Made by a program: the position numbers and the translations under genes. The notes under the pieces were generated by a model. It ran no database searches. It was not told the origin of the DNA and saw only the letters and a list, made by a program, of their open reading frames with translations. DNA of 64,000 nt, from contig CAVTNM010000009.1 of assembly GCA_963736055.1 (NCBI GenBank), positions 434,001 to 498,000 on the forward strand. Reading direction: 5' to 3'. Positions 8,763 through 17,186 of this stretch are shown one piece after another. Origin of the DNA: AC-32 sp963736055. GTDB lineage: Bacteria > Actinomycetota > Thermoleophilia > Gaiellales > Gaiellaceae. Position 1 is the first letter of the stretch. Each line of letters opens with the position of its first letter.

Positions 8763-8966
8763 TCAGTCGCCATTTCGTGCCTCACGGGCGACCGAGCCCG
8801 CGAGCAGGAGCGCGACAGCGAGCGGGAGCACCCACCAGGCCGCGATCCCGTGGTGCGCCAGCACCCAGGTGAGGGCGAAGGCGACCAACAGCCCCGCGGC
8901 CACACGCCAGTCGTCGCCGACGACGAAATTCCACCAGAAGCGGACGAAGGCGAAGACGTATCTCAT
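8763..8966 (-). CDS. Small membrane protein coupled to the COG4280-like gene
   Basis: The 67-residue product has a short N-terminal aromatic stretch (VRFWWNFVVGDDW) and two hydrophobic helices at about residues 22-38 and 43-58, ending in a charged tail. Its ATG overlaps the stop of the upstream membrane gene by four bases (ATGA), so the two are translationally coupled and probably work together. I do not recognise the family. A 160-base gap with no gene separates it from msrA. Confidence 0.65.
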   Translation of the reverse strand: MRYVFAFVRFWWNFVVGDDWRVAAGLLVAFALTWVLAHHGIAAWWVLPLAVALLLAGSVAREARNGD

Positions 8967-9715
8967 GCCTTGGCCTCCACGAGCCTGAGCCGCTGCCGCC
9001 GTCGGCGCAGCTCACGCGTGAGCAAGACCGAGACAAGCCCGACGAAGCCTGCAATGCCGAGAATCGCAACGTCGGAGCCCGGCCACTCCACGCCGGCGCC
9101 TTCTCCGCCCCAGAAGATTCCGAAGCTCGTCAGCAGTACCCCGACGACATACTTGAGCGTGTTCTCCGGCACGCGCTCGAGCGGCCCGTGCACGACTACG
9201 CCGAGCGCGATGACCACGGCGACTGCGGCAGCAGCTGCGCCGACGGCCAGGCCCAGCCTCGACTGTGTACTCCCGAAGCCGATGACGATGAACGCCACCT
9301 CCAGCCCTTCGAGCAGAACGCCTTTGAACGCGACGGTGAACGAGTACCAGTCCAACCGTCCGGCCGAGGAGACGGCCGAGCCCGCTTCAGCGCGGCCGCT
9401 CGCGAAAGCCGCCGCCTCGTCGTGTAGCGGCTTGTAGCCGCCGGCTCGGAGGACCGCTTTCCGCAGCCACTGCAGGCCGAACGACAAGAGCAGCGCGCCG
9501 ACGACGAGCCGCAGCGTCGAGATCGGAATCACGCTGAGGGCCGGCCCGAGCGCCGCGACGATCCCAGCGAGCACTACCGTGGCCGCGGCCACTCCGAACA
9601 TCGTCGAGCGCCAGCCGCGGACTGTGCCGACCGCCAGCACGATCGTCAGCGCTTCCACTGCCTCGACCGCGCTCCCCAGGAAGGTCGCGAGAAACAGGAG
9701 AACGCTCGAGCTCAT
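8963..9715 (-). CDS. COG4280-like membrane protein with two ExxE motifs
   Basis: The 250-residue protein has about seven hydrophobic segments. Two of them carry matching ExxE motifs: VEAVEALT (Glu18, Glu21) and LEGLEVAF (Glu136, Glu139). The repeated acidic motif in an internally duplicated membrane protein recalls the REGLE motifs of FTR1/EfeU iron permeases and the acidic motifs of TerC-like metal exporters. Metal transport is therefore a reasonable inference but not shown. The C-terminus is strongly basic (RELRRRRQRLR). It is the first gene of a two-gene unit with the small protein at 8763, and no ferritin, peroxidase or metal regulator lies nearby. Confidence 0.75.
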   Translation of the reverse strand: MSSSVLLFLATFLGSAVEAVEALTIVLAVGTVRGWRSTMFGVAAATVVLAGIVAALGPALSVIPISTLRLVVGALLLSFGLQWLRKAVLRAGGYKPLHDEAAAFASGRAEAGSAVSSAGRLDWYSFTVAFKGVLLEGLEVAFIVIGFGSTQSRLGLAVGAAAAAVAVVIALGVVVHGPLERVPENTLKYVVGVLLTSFGIFWGGEGAGVEWPGSDVAILGIAGFVGLVSVLLTRELRRRRQRLRLVEAKA

Positions 9716-9810
9716 GCCTCGATTGTGCCGCGATGCGCCGACGGGTGAGGGCGCTGCGCACCAGCGCCCTTGCTGAGGCGGGTGCGAAACGGAGCTGGCA
9801 GGCTTGACTC

Positions 9811-10515
9811 ATGCTTCCGCTTTCCGATGGGCTACGGGCCCGGCGCTTCCCGGCCGTCAACGTCGCCATCATCGCCGCGAACTTCGCGGTGTGGCTGTTC
9901 TACGAACTCCCGGACCTGCGGTCGGCGGTGTTCCACGCGTCCTTCTACCCGTGCACGGTCGACCACGCCTGCCACGGCCCCGAGTCCTGGGGCGTGAGCT
10001 GGATTACCGCGATGTTCCTGCACGGAAGCTGGGGCCACATCCTCGGCAACATGCTCTTCCTCGCGGTTTTCGGCAAGAACGTCGAGGACGCCTTCGGTCA
10101 CCTCCGCTACCTGGCGTTCTACTTTGCCGGCGGGTTCGTGGCGACCATGACCCAAACTTTGATGACTCTGGGCTTCGGCTCCGCAGCTGAGGGGCGGATC
10201 CCCAACCTCGGCGCGAGTGGCGCCATCGCGGCAGTACTTGGAGCGTTCTTCGTGCTCTACCCGAGCGCCAACGTCTTCGGGCTCGTCGTCATCATCCCCG
10301 TCCGAGTCTCGGCCTGGTTCTTCCTCGGCTTCTGGTTCCTGTACCAGCTCTACGAGGCGAACTTCGGGATGCTCGGGGCGAGCGCGAACGGAGGCGGCAC
10401 GGCGTTCTTCGCCCACATCGGGGGCTTTGTCTTCGGGGCCCTGGTCGCCCTGCTACTCGCAAACGCGGGACGCGTCGCGCCGCAGGACCGCACCGCCCTG
10501 CGCGCTCCAGCCTAA
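9811..10515 (+). CDS. Rhomboid family intramembrane serine protease
   Basis: The 234-residue protein has six to seven hydrophobic segments with the rhomboid catalytic set. It has HGSWGHILGN (His76, Asn80) in the second helix, the nucleophile in GASG (Ser136), and the partner histidine in AHIGGF (His202). It would cleave membrane proteins inside the bilayer. A cysteine- and histidine-containing loop (CTVDHACHG, 48-56) before the second helix is typical of the actinobacterial subgroup. It is transcribed opposite to its neighbours as a single gene, and no Shine-Dalgarno or TANNNT box is evident. Its 3' end converges on REP copy 3. Confidence 0.92.
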   Translation: MLPLSDGLRARRFPAVNVAIIAANFAVWLFYELPDLRSAVFHASFYPCTVDHACHGPESWGVSWITAMFLHGSWGHILGNMLFLAVFGKNVEDAFGHLRYLAFYFAGGFVATMTQTLMTLGFGSAAEGRIPNLGASGAIAAVLGAFFVLYPSANVFGLVVIIPVRVSAWFFLGFWFLYQLYEANFGMLGASANGGGTAFFAHIGGFVFGALVALLLANAGRVAPQDRTALRAPA

Positions 10516-10553
10516 GCCGATTACGCTGCGCGCTTTCCGCAGCCGTTCGGCGC

Positions 10554-10642
10554 TTGGAAAGACGGTGTCAGACACCGATTTCTGTCAAGGCGAAAACGTG
10601 CCGACGCTGTGACTTTCGCGTCACAACGTCGCCGATGCCGGC
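10554..10642 (+). repeat. REP-like palindromic repeat, copy 3 of 5
   Basis: This copy has ACGGTGTCAGACACCGATT followed by the full consensus tail CTGTCAAGGCGAAAACGTG, CTGTGACTTTCG and CGCCGATGCCGGC. It lies between two convergent genes (the rhomboid gene and an MFS exporter) and could act as a bidirectional terminator. Confidence 0.82.
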
Positions 10643-10652
10643 GACAGCGGCC

Positions 10653-12278
10653 TTAACCCACATCGCGCGGCAGCGCAATGGCGGCCACGGCCGCCGCCAG
10701 TAGCAGCACGGCGACGCAGGTGCCGAAGCCGATCCGGGCCGCCAGGTCGAAGGCGTCGTCGACTCTCGGAACCAGCTCGCCCCGGAGCGGTTGCCGCACG
10801 GTGTGGAGCACGTCGCGCGCCTCCTCGATCGACTCCGTGGCGCGCTCGCGCTGCGGCCCGTTCAGCCGACCGAGGTTCTCCTCGATCTCGTTGCTGTAGA
10901 CGCCGGCGAAGACCGTGCCGATGATCGCCACGCCGAGCGCTCCCCCCACCTGCCGGGCCAACTGGTTCACGGCGCCGCCGTCGCCCGCCTTCTCCTGTCC
11001 GAGGTCGTTCATGATCACCGCCGTCGCGGGCGCGACCACCAACGTGATCAGCAACCCGATCAGACCGGCCCCGATCATGACGACGGCAACCGTGGTCGTC
11101 CTCGAGAGCAGCAGGAACAGCGCGGTTGAGGCGGCGAGTGCCAGGAGCCCGCCCGAGATCGTCCTGCGGGCGCCGAGCGCCTTGAAAGGACGGGCGTTGT
11201 AGCGGGCGCCGATGGCGGTTCCGACGCCGATCGGTGCAAGCACCAGCCCCGCGGCCACGACCGAGCGGCCCTGCACGTACTGGAGATACTGCGGCAGCAG
11301 GAAGATCGTTCCGAGGAACGCGATGTAGATGCCGAGGATCGCCACGACGCTGCCCGCGACCGCAGGACGGGCGAGCACCCGTACATCGAAGAGCGGGTGG
11401 CGCCCCCGGAGCTCCACGCGCACGAACGCGGCGCCGGCGACCACTCCGATCACCCCGCTGGCGACCACCGCGGGGTTGGTCCAGCCGGCGTCGGCCCCCT
11501 CGATGAGCGCGAACACGACGCCTACCAGCGCGACGATCGAAAGCGCGACCCCCAGCAGGTCGAGGGGCGGGGTGCCGGGGCGTCTCGACTCGGGCAGCAC
11601 CTTGATCCCAGCCGGCACGACGACCAGCACCACTGGCACGTTCACTAGGAACACCGCCTGCCAGCCGACCTCGTGCACGAGCACGCCGCCGAGCACGGGA
11701 CCGATCACGAGCCCGGCCCCGGCCGTCGCCGCCCACACGCCGAGTGCTTGCGCCCGCTCCTCCGGCGGGAACATCACGGCGATCAGCGAGAGGGCGGGAG
11801 GCAGCACACAGGCCGCGGCCGCTCCCATCAACACACGCGCGCCGATGAGCGCGTTCGTAGACGGGGCGAGCGCGCAGAGCACCGATGCCACGCCGAAGCC
11901 GGCCATACCGGAGAGAAAGACGCGCTTGCGCCCGAAGCGGTCGGCGAGCCCGCTGCCGAGGAGCAACAGCCCGGCAAGGGCGACGAGGAATCCGTCGAGC
12001 ACCCACTGGAGCTCCCCGATACCGGCATTCAGGTCCTCGGAGATGTCGGGCAGCGCCACGTTGACGATCGTTATGTCGACGGCGCTTATGAACATCGCTC
12101 CGCACAGGACGATGAGGCCCTGCCGGCGCTGCTCGTGTGGCGCAGCAGGAGCCGGCAGGTGATGAAGGAAGTGCGGGAACTCGATGTGAGAGAACCTAAC
12201 CGGGCGGCCGTCCAAACCGACTCGGTTCTCGCTCTGATCGAGCCCAAGGTGGAGGGCGGCGGGATCGAGCCCGCCCAA
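10653..12278 (-). CDS. MFS transporter, DHA2 family drug exporter
   Basis: The membrane part starts GLIVLCGAMFISAVDITIVN. It continues with ADRFGRKR (motif A) and VIGPVLGGVL (motif C) and has about 14 helices, as expected for DHA2 proton antiporters. The annotated frame is 541 residues from a TTG at 12278, but the first ~35 residues read through a tRNA-like repeat and look spurious. A TAGGTT box at 12193-12198 lies seven bases before an in-frame ATC at 12185. That start would give a typical length of 510 residues. No ATG or GTG occurs between that ATC and the membrane part. The GNAT gene ends just upstream. Confidence 0.85.
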   Translation of the reverse strand: MGGLDPAALHLGLDQSENRVGLDGRPVRFSHIEFPHFLHHLPAPAAPHEQRRQGLIVLCGAMFISAVDITIVNVALPDISEDLNAGIGELQWVLDGFLVALAGLLLLGSGLADRFGRKRVFLSGMAGFGVASVLCALAPSTNALIGARVLMGAAAACVLPPALSLIAVMFPPEERAQALGVWAATAGAGLVIGPVLGGVLVHEVGWQAVFLVNVPVVLVVVPAGIKVLPESRRPGTPPLDLLGVALSIVALVGVVFALIEGADAGWTNPAVVASGVIGVVAGAAFVRVELRGRHPLFDVRVLARPAVAGSVVAILGIYIAFLGTIFLLPQYLQYVQGRSVVAAGLVLAPIGVGTAIGARYNARPFKALGARRTISGGLLALAASTALFLLLSRTTTVAVVMIGAGLIGLLITLVVAPATAVIMNDLGQEKAGDGGAVNQLARQVGGALGVAIIGTVFAGVYSNEIEENLGRLNGPQRERATESIEEARDVLHTVRQPLRGELVPRVDDAFDLAARIGFGTCVAVLLLAAAVAAIALPRDVG

Positions 12279-12291
12279 GATGTCAATCAGG
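12249..12291 (+). repeat. tRNA/tmRNA 3'-end-like direct repeat A
   Basis: This stretch (GGTGGAGGGCGGCGGGATCGAG and onwards) resembles the acceptor and T-arm end of the tmRNA gene at 17372 read on the plus strand. It matches repeat B at 13252 with about three quarters identity, including the tail CAAGAT-TCAA. It overlaps the stop codon of the tandem GNAT gene. It cannot fold as a full tRNA. Confidence 0.5.
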
Positions 12292-13198
12292 CCAGCGGTC
12301 CGACGAGGTAGATCCGGCCGATCCAGGGGCGGTAGCCGAAGCGTGCGTTCAGGCGCCTGATCGGCTCGTTGCGGGTGTCGTTGCGCGTACGGAGCTCCGT
12401 GTAACCGTTCTCAGCCGCCCAGCTGATCTGCGCCGCCTTCAGCGCCCGGGCGACTCCGAGCCCGCGCCAGGTTCGCTTCACCGCGGTCAGATCGTGGTGG
12501 GCCGTCGTCGGCTGGGTAGCCGTGCACGAAAGCTTCGCGTACCCGACCACCTCGTCGGCGGCCAGTGCGAGGAAGGTCGCCTCCGGGCGGTCGCTCGGCC
12601 CTTGCATGTCGTGGGCGAGCCAGTCCTCGAAGGGCTCGACATCGTCGTCCTGGAACCCTGGGATGTCGGGTTCCGCCTCCAGCAGGACTTCGTAGATGCC
12701 GCACGCGAGCTCCGGCCGCTCCGCCCAGGTGATGATCTCGACGCCCTCTGGCGGCTCGACGAGCGGTGGCGTGATCTCGGAGAGGCGGAGTACGACGCCC
12801 AGCTCGCGCCGCTCCTCGACGAAGCCGCGCCGCTGCGCGAAGGCCAGGCTCTCGGGGTCGTTGTCGAGCACCGGTACCTCGATTTCCTTGAGGCCGCGCC
12901 TGGAGGTCCACGCGGACATGGCTCTGTGGAGCGCGCTGCCGGCTCCCTGGCGGCGCTGCTCTGGCAGCACCCTGACCATCGCGAAGACACGACCAACTCG
13001 CTGCGGCAAGATGAGGCCGACCGCAGAGCCAACAGCGGTGCCATCCAGCCGGGCCACAAAGTCGACGTGATCGCGAGCGCTCGACTTGAACGAGCGCATT
13101 TCGTCCATTGTCAGCGCCTCGTCCGGCCGGACCGCGTTGAAGACCTCGAGCGAGACCTGTTCGTCGGCCTCGTTCACGCACGGGAAGACCTTGATCAT
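12287..13198 (-). CDS. Tandem-domain GNAT N-acetyltransferase
   Basis: The 303-residue protein contains two GNAT domains. The first (~1-150) has an acetyl-CoA motif ending RRQGAGSAL. The second (~165-303) has WRGLGVARALK and ends with RRLNARFGYRP. It is a paralogue of the protein at 20046, with shared blocks such as PTTAHHDLTAVKR and ENGYTELRTRN. Tandem GNATs of this kind include mycothiol synthase-like and antibiotic-modifying enzymes, and the acceptor here is unknown. ATG 13198 has a TAGTGT box seven bases upstream. Diverged direct repeats resembling a tRNA 3' end flank the gene on both sides, suggesting it may have moved as a cassette. Confidence 0.88.
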   Translation of the reverse strand: MIKVFPCVNEADEQVSLEVFNAVRPDEALTMDEMRSFKSSARDHVDFVARLDGTAVGSAVGLILPQRVGRVFAMVRVLPEQRRQGAGSALHRAMSAWTSRRGLKEIEVPVLDNDPESLAFAQRRGFVEERRELGVVLRLSEITPPLVEPPEGVEIITWAERPELACGIYEVLLEAEPDIPGFQDDDVEPFEDWLAHDMQGPSDRPEATFLALAADEVVGYAKLSCTATQPTTAHHDLTAVKRTWRGLGVARALKAAQISWAAENGYTELRTRNDTRNEPIRRLNARFGYRPWIGRIYLVGPLA

Positions 13199-13205
13199 GC
13201 GCCTA

Positions 13206-13211
13206 ACACTA
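13206..13211 (-). promoter_or_regulatory. -10 box for the tandem GNAT gene (leaderless start)
   Basis: TAGTGT on the minus strand ends seven bases before the ATG at 13198. No Shine-Dalgarno sequence is present. Confidence 0.5.
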
Positions 13212-13251
13212 CGAGCACGGGGCCGAGGCCTCGGACGAGCGGAAACCCGTT

Positions 13252-13294
13252 GGTGGAGGCGACAGGAATCGGCCCCGCGCAAGATTTCAACCGC
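13252..13294 (+). repeat. tRNA/tmRNA 3'-end-like direct repeat B
   Basis: This stretch (GGTGGAGGCGACAGGAATCGG and onwards) is a diverged direct copy of repeat A at 12249, and the two bracket the GNAT gene. Both resemble the 3' end of the tmRNA gene, where integrases often act, but no complete tRNA fold exists here. Confidence 0.5.
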
Positions 13295-13301
13295 CCGCCG
13301 C

Positions 13302-14840
13302 CTACGCCTTCGTCGGCTCCGGAGCCGCCGCCGGGCCGGCGCTGGCCACGAAGTCCCGCGACCGCACCAGCGCATACCCCGCCACAGAGCCCACTGCCGC
13401 CACGGCGACGCTCACCAGCGCGATCGTGTTGAAGCCCGCCACGAACGCGTGGTGCGCAGCGTTCACCACCTTATCGCGGTCGCCCGGCGGCACCGCTTGC
13501 AAGGCGCGCCCGGTCCCGCCTGACGCCACAGCCCGCGAAAGCTCGTGGACGTGCGACGACGCGGGCATGCCCGCGACCAGCGGGGTGAGCGTCGACTCGA
13601 TCTTCGACTGGAAGATCGAGCCGAGGCCGGCGATCCCGGTGGCGAGCCCGAGCTGGCGAGCCGTGTTGTTCGCGCCCGACGCCATGCCGCTCAGCTGCGG
13701 GCGGACCACGCCGACAGCGGTCGAGGCCAGCCCGGGGGTGGCCAGGCCTATCCCGATGCCGGCCAGGATCTGGCCGGGCAGCAGCGCGGTCCACCCGGAT
13801 GTGTCGGACAGGTTCGCCATCAGCAGCAGCCCGACCGTCACGAACGCGAGCCCCGTCCCGAGGAGTAGCCGCACCGGCACGCGTGCCGTCAGCCGGCCGC
13901 TCAGCGGCGAGACGAACAGGATCGGCGCGGTGACCGGCAACGACCGGAGACCCGCCTCGAACGGCGAGAACCCCAACACGTTCTGGAAGAAGAGCGTGAT
14001 GTAGAGGAACATCGCGAAGATCGACGCCGCCAGCGTGAACGCGACGATCGTGGCGCCGGTGAAGGCCGGCTTGCGGAACAACGAGAGATCGAGGAGCGGG
14101 TGGGCGGCGCGGCGCTCCACCACCACGAACAGCACGAGCAGCAGTGCGGAGGCCGCGAAGCAGCTAACGATAAGGGCGCTCCCCCAGCCCTCCTCGTTGC
14201 CCCGGATCAGCGCGTAGACGAGCAGGAAGAGCGCGGGGCAAAGTAGCGCCACGCCGCGGAGGTCGACGCCAGCGGCGGCCGGGTCACGCGACTCGCGCAA
14301 CCGCAGCCGCGCAACCACGAGCGCGGCCAGCCCGATCGGCACGTTCACGAGGAAAATCCAGCGCCACGACAGCGCGTCCACGAGCGCACCGCCCACGAGC
14401 GGCCCGATCGAGACCGCAGCGGCCGTGGTCGCGCCCCAGATGCCGAGCGCGGTCCCGCGCTCGCGACCCCGGAACTCCTGCGCGATCAGCGCCAATGAGG
14501 TGCCGAACATCATCGCAGCGCCGATCCCCTGCGCCCCGCGCGAGAGGTTCAGGAAGAGCGGGTCGGGAGCCAGCCCGCAGGCCAGCGACGAAGCGGTGAA
14601 GACCGCCAGCCCGAGCATGAAGACGAGCCTGCGGCCGACCTTGTCGCCCAGCGACCCCGCCGCCAGCACGAAGCCTGCGAGCGTCAGCGCGTAGGCGTCG
14701 ATCACCCACTGGAGGTCGCTGAAGTTTGCGCCGAGTTCGCGCTCGATCGACGGCAGCGCGACGTTCACGATCGTCACGTCGAGCAGCAACATGAAGATGG
14801 CGATGCAGCTCGCGAGCAGGGTCCACCACTTGCGCTCCAC
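13302..14840 (-). CDS. MFS transporter, DHA2 family drug exporter
   Basis: The 512-residue protein begins with KWWTLLASCIAIFMLLLDVTIVN, a standard DHA2 first helix. It has GDKVGRR (motif A) and SIGPLVGGALVD (motif C), and about 14 hydrophobic segments. It is a proton-driven exporter of unknown substrate. A GTG at 14840 is the only plausible start before helix 1. A TAGTCT box lies nine bases upstream, slightly longer than at the leaderless genes. REP copy 4 separates it from the next gene, so it is probably a single-gene unit. Confidence 0.9.
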   Translation of the reverse strand: MERKWWTLLASCIAIFMLLLDVTIVNVALPSIERELGANFSDLQWVIDAYALTLAGFVLAAGSLGDKVGRRLVFMLGLAVFTASSLACGLAPDPLFLNLSRGAQGIGAAMMFGTSLALIAQEFRGRERGTALGIWGATTAAAVSIGPLVGGALVDALSWRWIFLVNVPIGLAALVVARLRLRESRDPAAAGVDLRGVALLCPALFLLVYALIRGNEEGWGSALIVSCFAASALLLVLFVVVERRAAHPLLDLSLFRKPAFTGATIVAFTLAASIFAMFLYITLFFQNVLGFSPFEAGLRSLPVTAPILFVSPLSGRLTARVPVRLLLGTGLAFVTVGLLLMANLSDTSGWTALLPGQILAGIGIGLATPGLASTAVGVVRPQLSGMASGANNTARQLGLATGIAGLGSIFQSKIESTLTPLVAGMPASSHVHELSRAVASGGTGRALQAVPPGDRDKVVNAAHHAFVAGFNTIALVSVAVAAVGSVAGYALVRSRDFVASAGPAAAPEPTKA

Positions 14841-14915
14841 TGGGTTCCGAGACTACACCCGGATGGTCTTCGCGAGATGCCGACGACGGCGCTCGTTTGC
14901 CACCCGACCAGCCCC

Positions 14916-15004
14916 TTGGATAAACGGTGTCAGACACCGATTTCTGTCAAGGCTCGAACGTGCCGATTCTGTGACGTTCGCTCCACAGCGCCGCCGATGC
15001 TGGC
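14916..15004 (+). repeat. REP-like palindromic repeat, copy 4 of 5
   Basis: This copy has AACGGTGTCAGACACCGATT with the consensus tail CTGTCAAGG, GAACGTGCCG, CTGTGACGTTCG and CGCCGATGCTGGC. It sits upstream of the MFS start and downstream of the isochorismatase-like gene. Confidence 0.82.
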
Positions 15005-15053
15005 ATGGGCCAGCGTGCGGGAATGCCCCTGACTTCTCGCTACCGCGTATGCC

Positions 15054-15602
15054 TCAATCCAGCAGCGTGCAGGCTGCCGCCGTCGTCACGACTTCCGCGA
15101 ACTCGTCCTGGAGGTTGATGCCGGTCATGCGCGCGATCTCGGCAGCCGGCACCACCTCGCCATCCGGCGCGGCGATGTCGAACGTGTGGGTCGCATCGAG
15201 GACGAACCACACGTCGTACCCAAGGTCGGAGCCGATGCGAGCGGTCGTCTCACAGCAAAAGTTCGTCTGAATCCCGCACACCGCGATCGCGCTGATCTCG
15301 CGCTCGCGCAGCCATGCGTCGAGATCGACATCTCCGTGAAACGAGGAGTGCACTGTCTTGACGATGCGCAGATCGGGCTCACCGGCGACGGCCTCTTTCA
15401 GCTCGAACCCGGGCGTGCCGCGCTCGAGCGGCCCACCCTGCCAATCGTGCTGAACGACCACGATCGGGTCGCCGCGCCGGCGCCACGCGGCAATCAGCTT
15501 GGCGACGTTCTCCTCGGCATGGGAGTTGTCGCGGGGTCCGAGCGCTGGATCCTCGAAGCCGCGCTGAACGTCGACCACCACCAGCGCACGCTGGCCGATC
15601 AT
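15054..15602 (-). CDS. Isochorismatase-like cysteine hydrolase
   Basis: The 182-residue protein has the catalytic triad layout of the family. Asp11 lies in LVVVDVQRGF, a lysine in RIVKTVHSSF, and the nucleophilic cysteine in GIQTNFCCETTAR, preceded by the usual cis-peptide region. The family includes nicotinamidase, isochorismatase and various amidases. The lack of the nicotinamidase zinc motif leaves the substrate open. ATG 15602 is supported by a TAGGGT box seven bases upstream. The gap of 171 bases to the aldehyde dehydrogenase contains nothing recognised. Confidence 0.88.
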   Translation of the reverse strand: MIGQRALVVVDVQRGFEDPALGPRDNSHAEENVAKLIAAWRRRGDPIVVVQHDWQGGPLERGTPGFELKEAVAGEPDLRIVKTVHSSFHGDVDLDAWLREREISAIAVCGIQTNFCCETTARIGSDLGYDVWFVLDATHTFDIAAPDGEVVPAAEIARMTGINLQDEFAEVVTTAAACTLLD

Positions 15603-15609
15603 GCGTCTG

Positions 15610-15615
15610 ACCCTA
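15610..15615 (-). promoter_or_regulatory. -10 box for the isochorismatase-like gene (leaderless start)
   Basis: TAGGGT on the minus strand ends seven bases before the ATG at 15602. No Shine-Dalgarno sequence is present. Confidence 0.5.
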
Positions 15616-15774
15616 CCAAGGAGGTCGCGGTTCTTGGCTTGTATTGGCGGAGGTATGGCGTGGCCCGCCCACGCTCTGGCTCCGCCGCGACCGCCGTGGA
15701 GGACAGCGACACGCCGGATGGGTCAGCACGCTGCAGGATTCCGGGGGCCTTTGAGAGGAGGACGATCCTCGTGT

Positions 15775-17145
15775 TCAACCGATGCGGATCAGCTTCTTGT
15801 TGACGAACTCGTCGGCGCCGTAGCGGCCGAGCTCGCGTCCGAAGCCGGAGCGTTTCGTGCCGCCGAACGGCAGCTCAGCTCCGTCCGCGCCGACGATGTT
15901 CACGTAGACCATGCCGGCGTCGATCCGGTCCGCAACGCGCTCGGCCTGCTCTAGGTCGTTCGTCATCACGTACGAGCCGAGTCCGAACGGCGTGTCGTTT
16001 GCGAGCGCGACAGCCTCCTCCTCCGACGGCACGCTATAGACCTGCGCGACCGGGCCGAACAGCTCTTCACCGTAGATGTCGTTCTCCGGGGTGATGTCCG
16101 TCAGCACCGTCGGCTCGAAGTAGTTGCCGTTGCGCTTGCCGCCGGCGACGACCGTCGCGCCCTGCTCGACCGCGCGCCGGACCTGATCCTCGAGGCGGTC
16201 GGCCGCAACCTGGGAGGAAAGCGGCCCGCACTCGGTCTCGCGCTCGCGCGGATCGCCCTGCTTCACCGCGGTGAGCGCGGCCGTGAACTTCTCGAGGAAC
16301 GGCTCGTAGAGCTCATCGATCACGATCAGCCGTTTCGCGGCGTTGCACGACTGGCCGGCGTTGTCGATCCGGGCGGCAACGGCGTCCTCGACCGTCTTGT
16401 CGAGGTTGTCGGTGCCGAGGACGATGAACGGGTCGGAGCCGCCCATCTCCAGCACGACCTTCTTCAGATGCCGGCCAGCGATCTCCGCGACGGCGGCGCC
16501 GGCGCGCTCGGAGCCGGTGACCGAGACGCCGCGGACGCGCGGGTCGGCGATCACCCACTCGATCTGCTCGTTCGTGGCGTAGATGTTCACGTAGGCGCCG
16601 TCGGGGAAGCCGGCGTCGACGAACATCTGCGCCATCGCCTCGGCCGACTGCGGGCACTGGGGCGCGTGCTTCAACAGGACCGTATTGCCGATGATCAGGT
16701 TCGGCGCCGCGAAGCGTGCGACCTGGTAGTAGGGGAAGTTCCACGGCATGATCCCAAGCAGCACGCCCAGCGAACTGCGGCGGACGGCGGCCGACCCCTG
16801 ACCCGCGAGGAGCTCGATCGGCTCGTCCGCCATCAGGGCTTCCGCATTGTCGGCATAGAACTCGTAGATCGACGCGCAGAAGTCGACCTCGCCCCGCGCC
16901 TGACCGACCGGCTTGCCCATCTCGGCGACGATGATCTCCGCGAGTTCCTTTCGGCGTTCCGAGTACAGCTCCCCGACGCGCCGCACAAGCGAGGCGCGAT
17001 CGGCGACAGTCGCAGCTTTCGACCATTCCCGGTGCGCCCGGTCGGCGCGGGCGACCGCGTCGCGCAGCTCGTCGTCGGTGATCGTCGGGTACTCCTTGAC
17101 CGTTTCGCCGGTCGCGGGGTCGACAACTGCGTACATGCCCGTCAC
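15775..17145 (-). CDS. Aldehyde dehydrogenase, succinate-semialdehyde dehydrogenase type
   Basis: The 456-residue protein has the ALDH core. PWNFPYYQ is the substrate/NAD region, LEMGGSDPFIV carries the general-base glutamate, and GQSCNAAKR carries the catalytic cysteine. EELFGPV and LPFGGTKRSGFGRELG close the fold. The short length and the SCNAAKR motif fit the GabD/YneI group, which oxidises succinate semialdehyde with NAD(P)+, although other aldehydes are possible. GTG 17145 has GGAGGAG six bases upstream. An ATG three codons later is the alternative. It stands alone upstream of the isochorismatase gene. Confidence 0.92.
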   Translation of the reverse strand: MTGMYAVVDPATGETVKEYPTITDDELRDAVARADRAHREWSKAATVADRASLVRRVGELYSERRKELAEIIVAEMGKPVGQARGEVDFCASIYEFYADNAEALMADEPIELLAGQGSAAVRRSSLGVLLGIMPWNFPYYQVARFAAPNLIIGNTVLLKHAPQCPQSAEAMAQMFVDAGFPDGAYVNIYATNEQIEWVIADPRVRGVSVTGSERAGAAVAEIAGRHLKKVVLEMGGSDPFIVLGTDNLDKTVEDAVAARIDNAGQSCNAAKRLIVIDELYEPFLEKFTAALTAVKQGDPRERETECGPLSSQVAADRLEDQVRRAVEQGATVVAGGKRNGNYFEPTVLTDITPENDIYGEELFGPVAQVYSVPSEEEAVALANDTPFGLGSYVMTNDLEQAERVADRIDAGMVYVNIVGADGAELPFGGTKRSGFGRELGRYGADEFVNKKLIRIG

Positions 17146-17186
17146 TTCGCTCCTCCGTCGGTCGGACTGAGGCGACTCTATGCGTT

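Noticed and set aside
12249..12291. Possible tRNA gene on the minus strand
   Set aside because: Only a T-arm and acceptor-like 3' end is present. No D-arm or anticodon arm can be built upstream, and the loop bases are degenerate.
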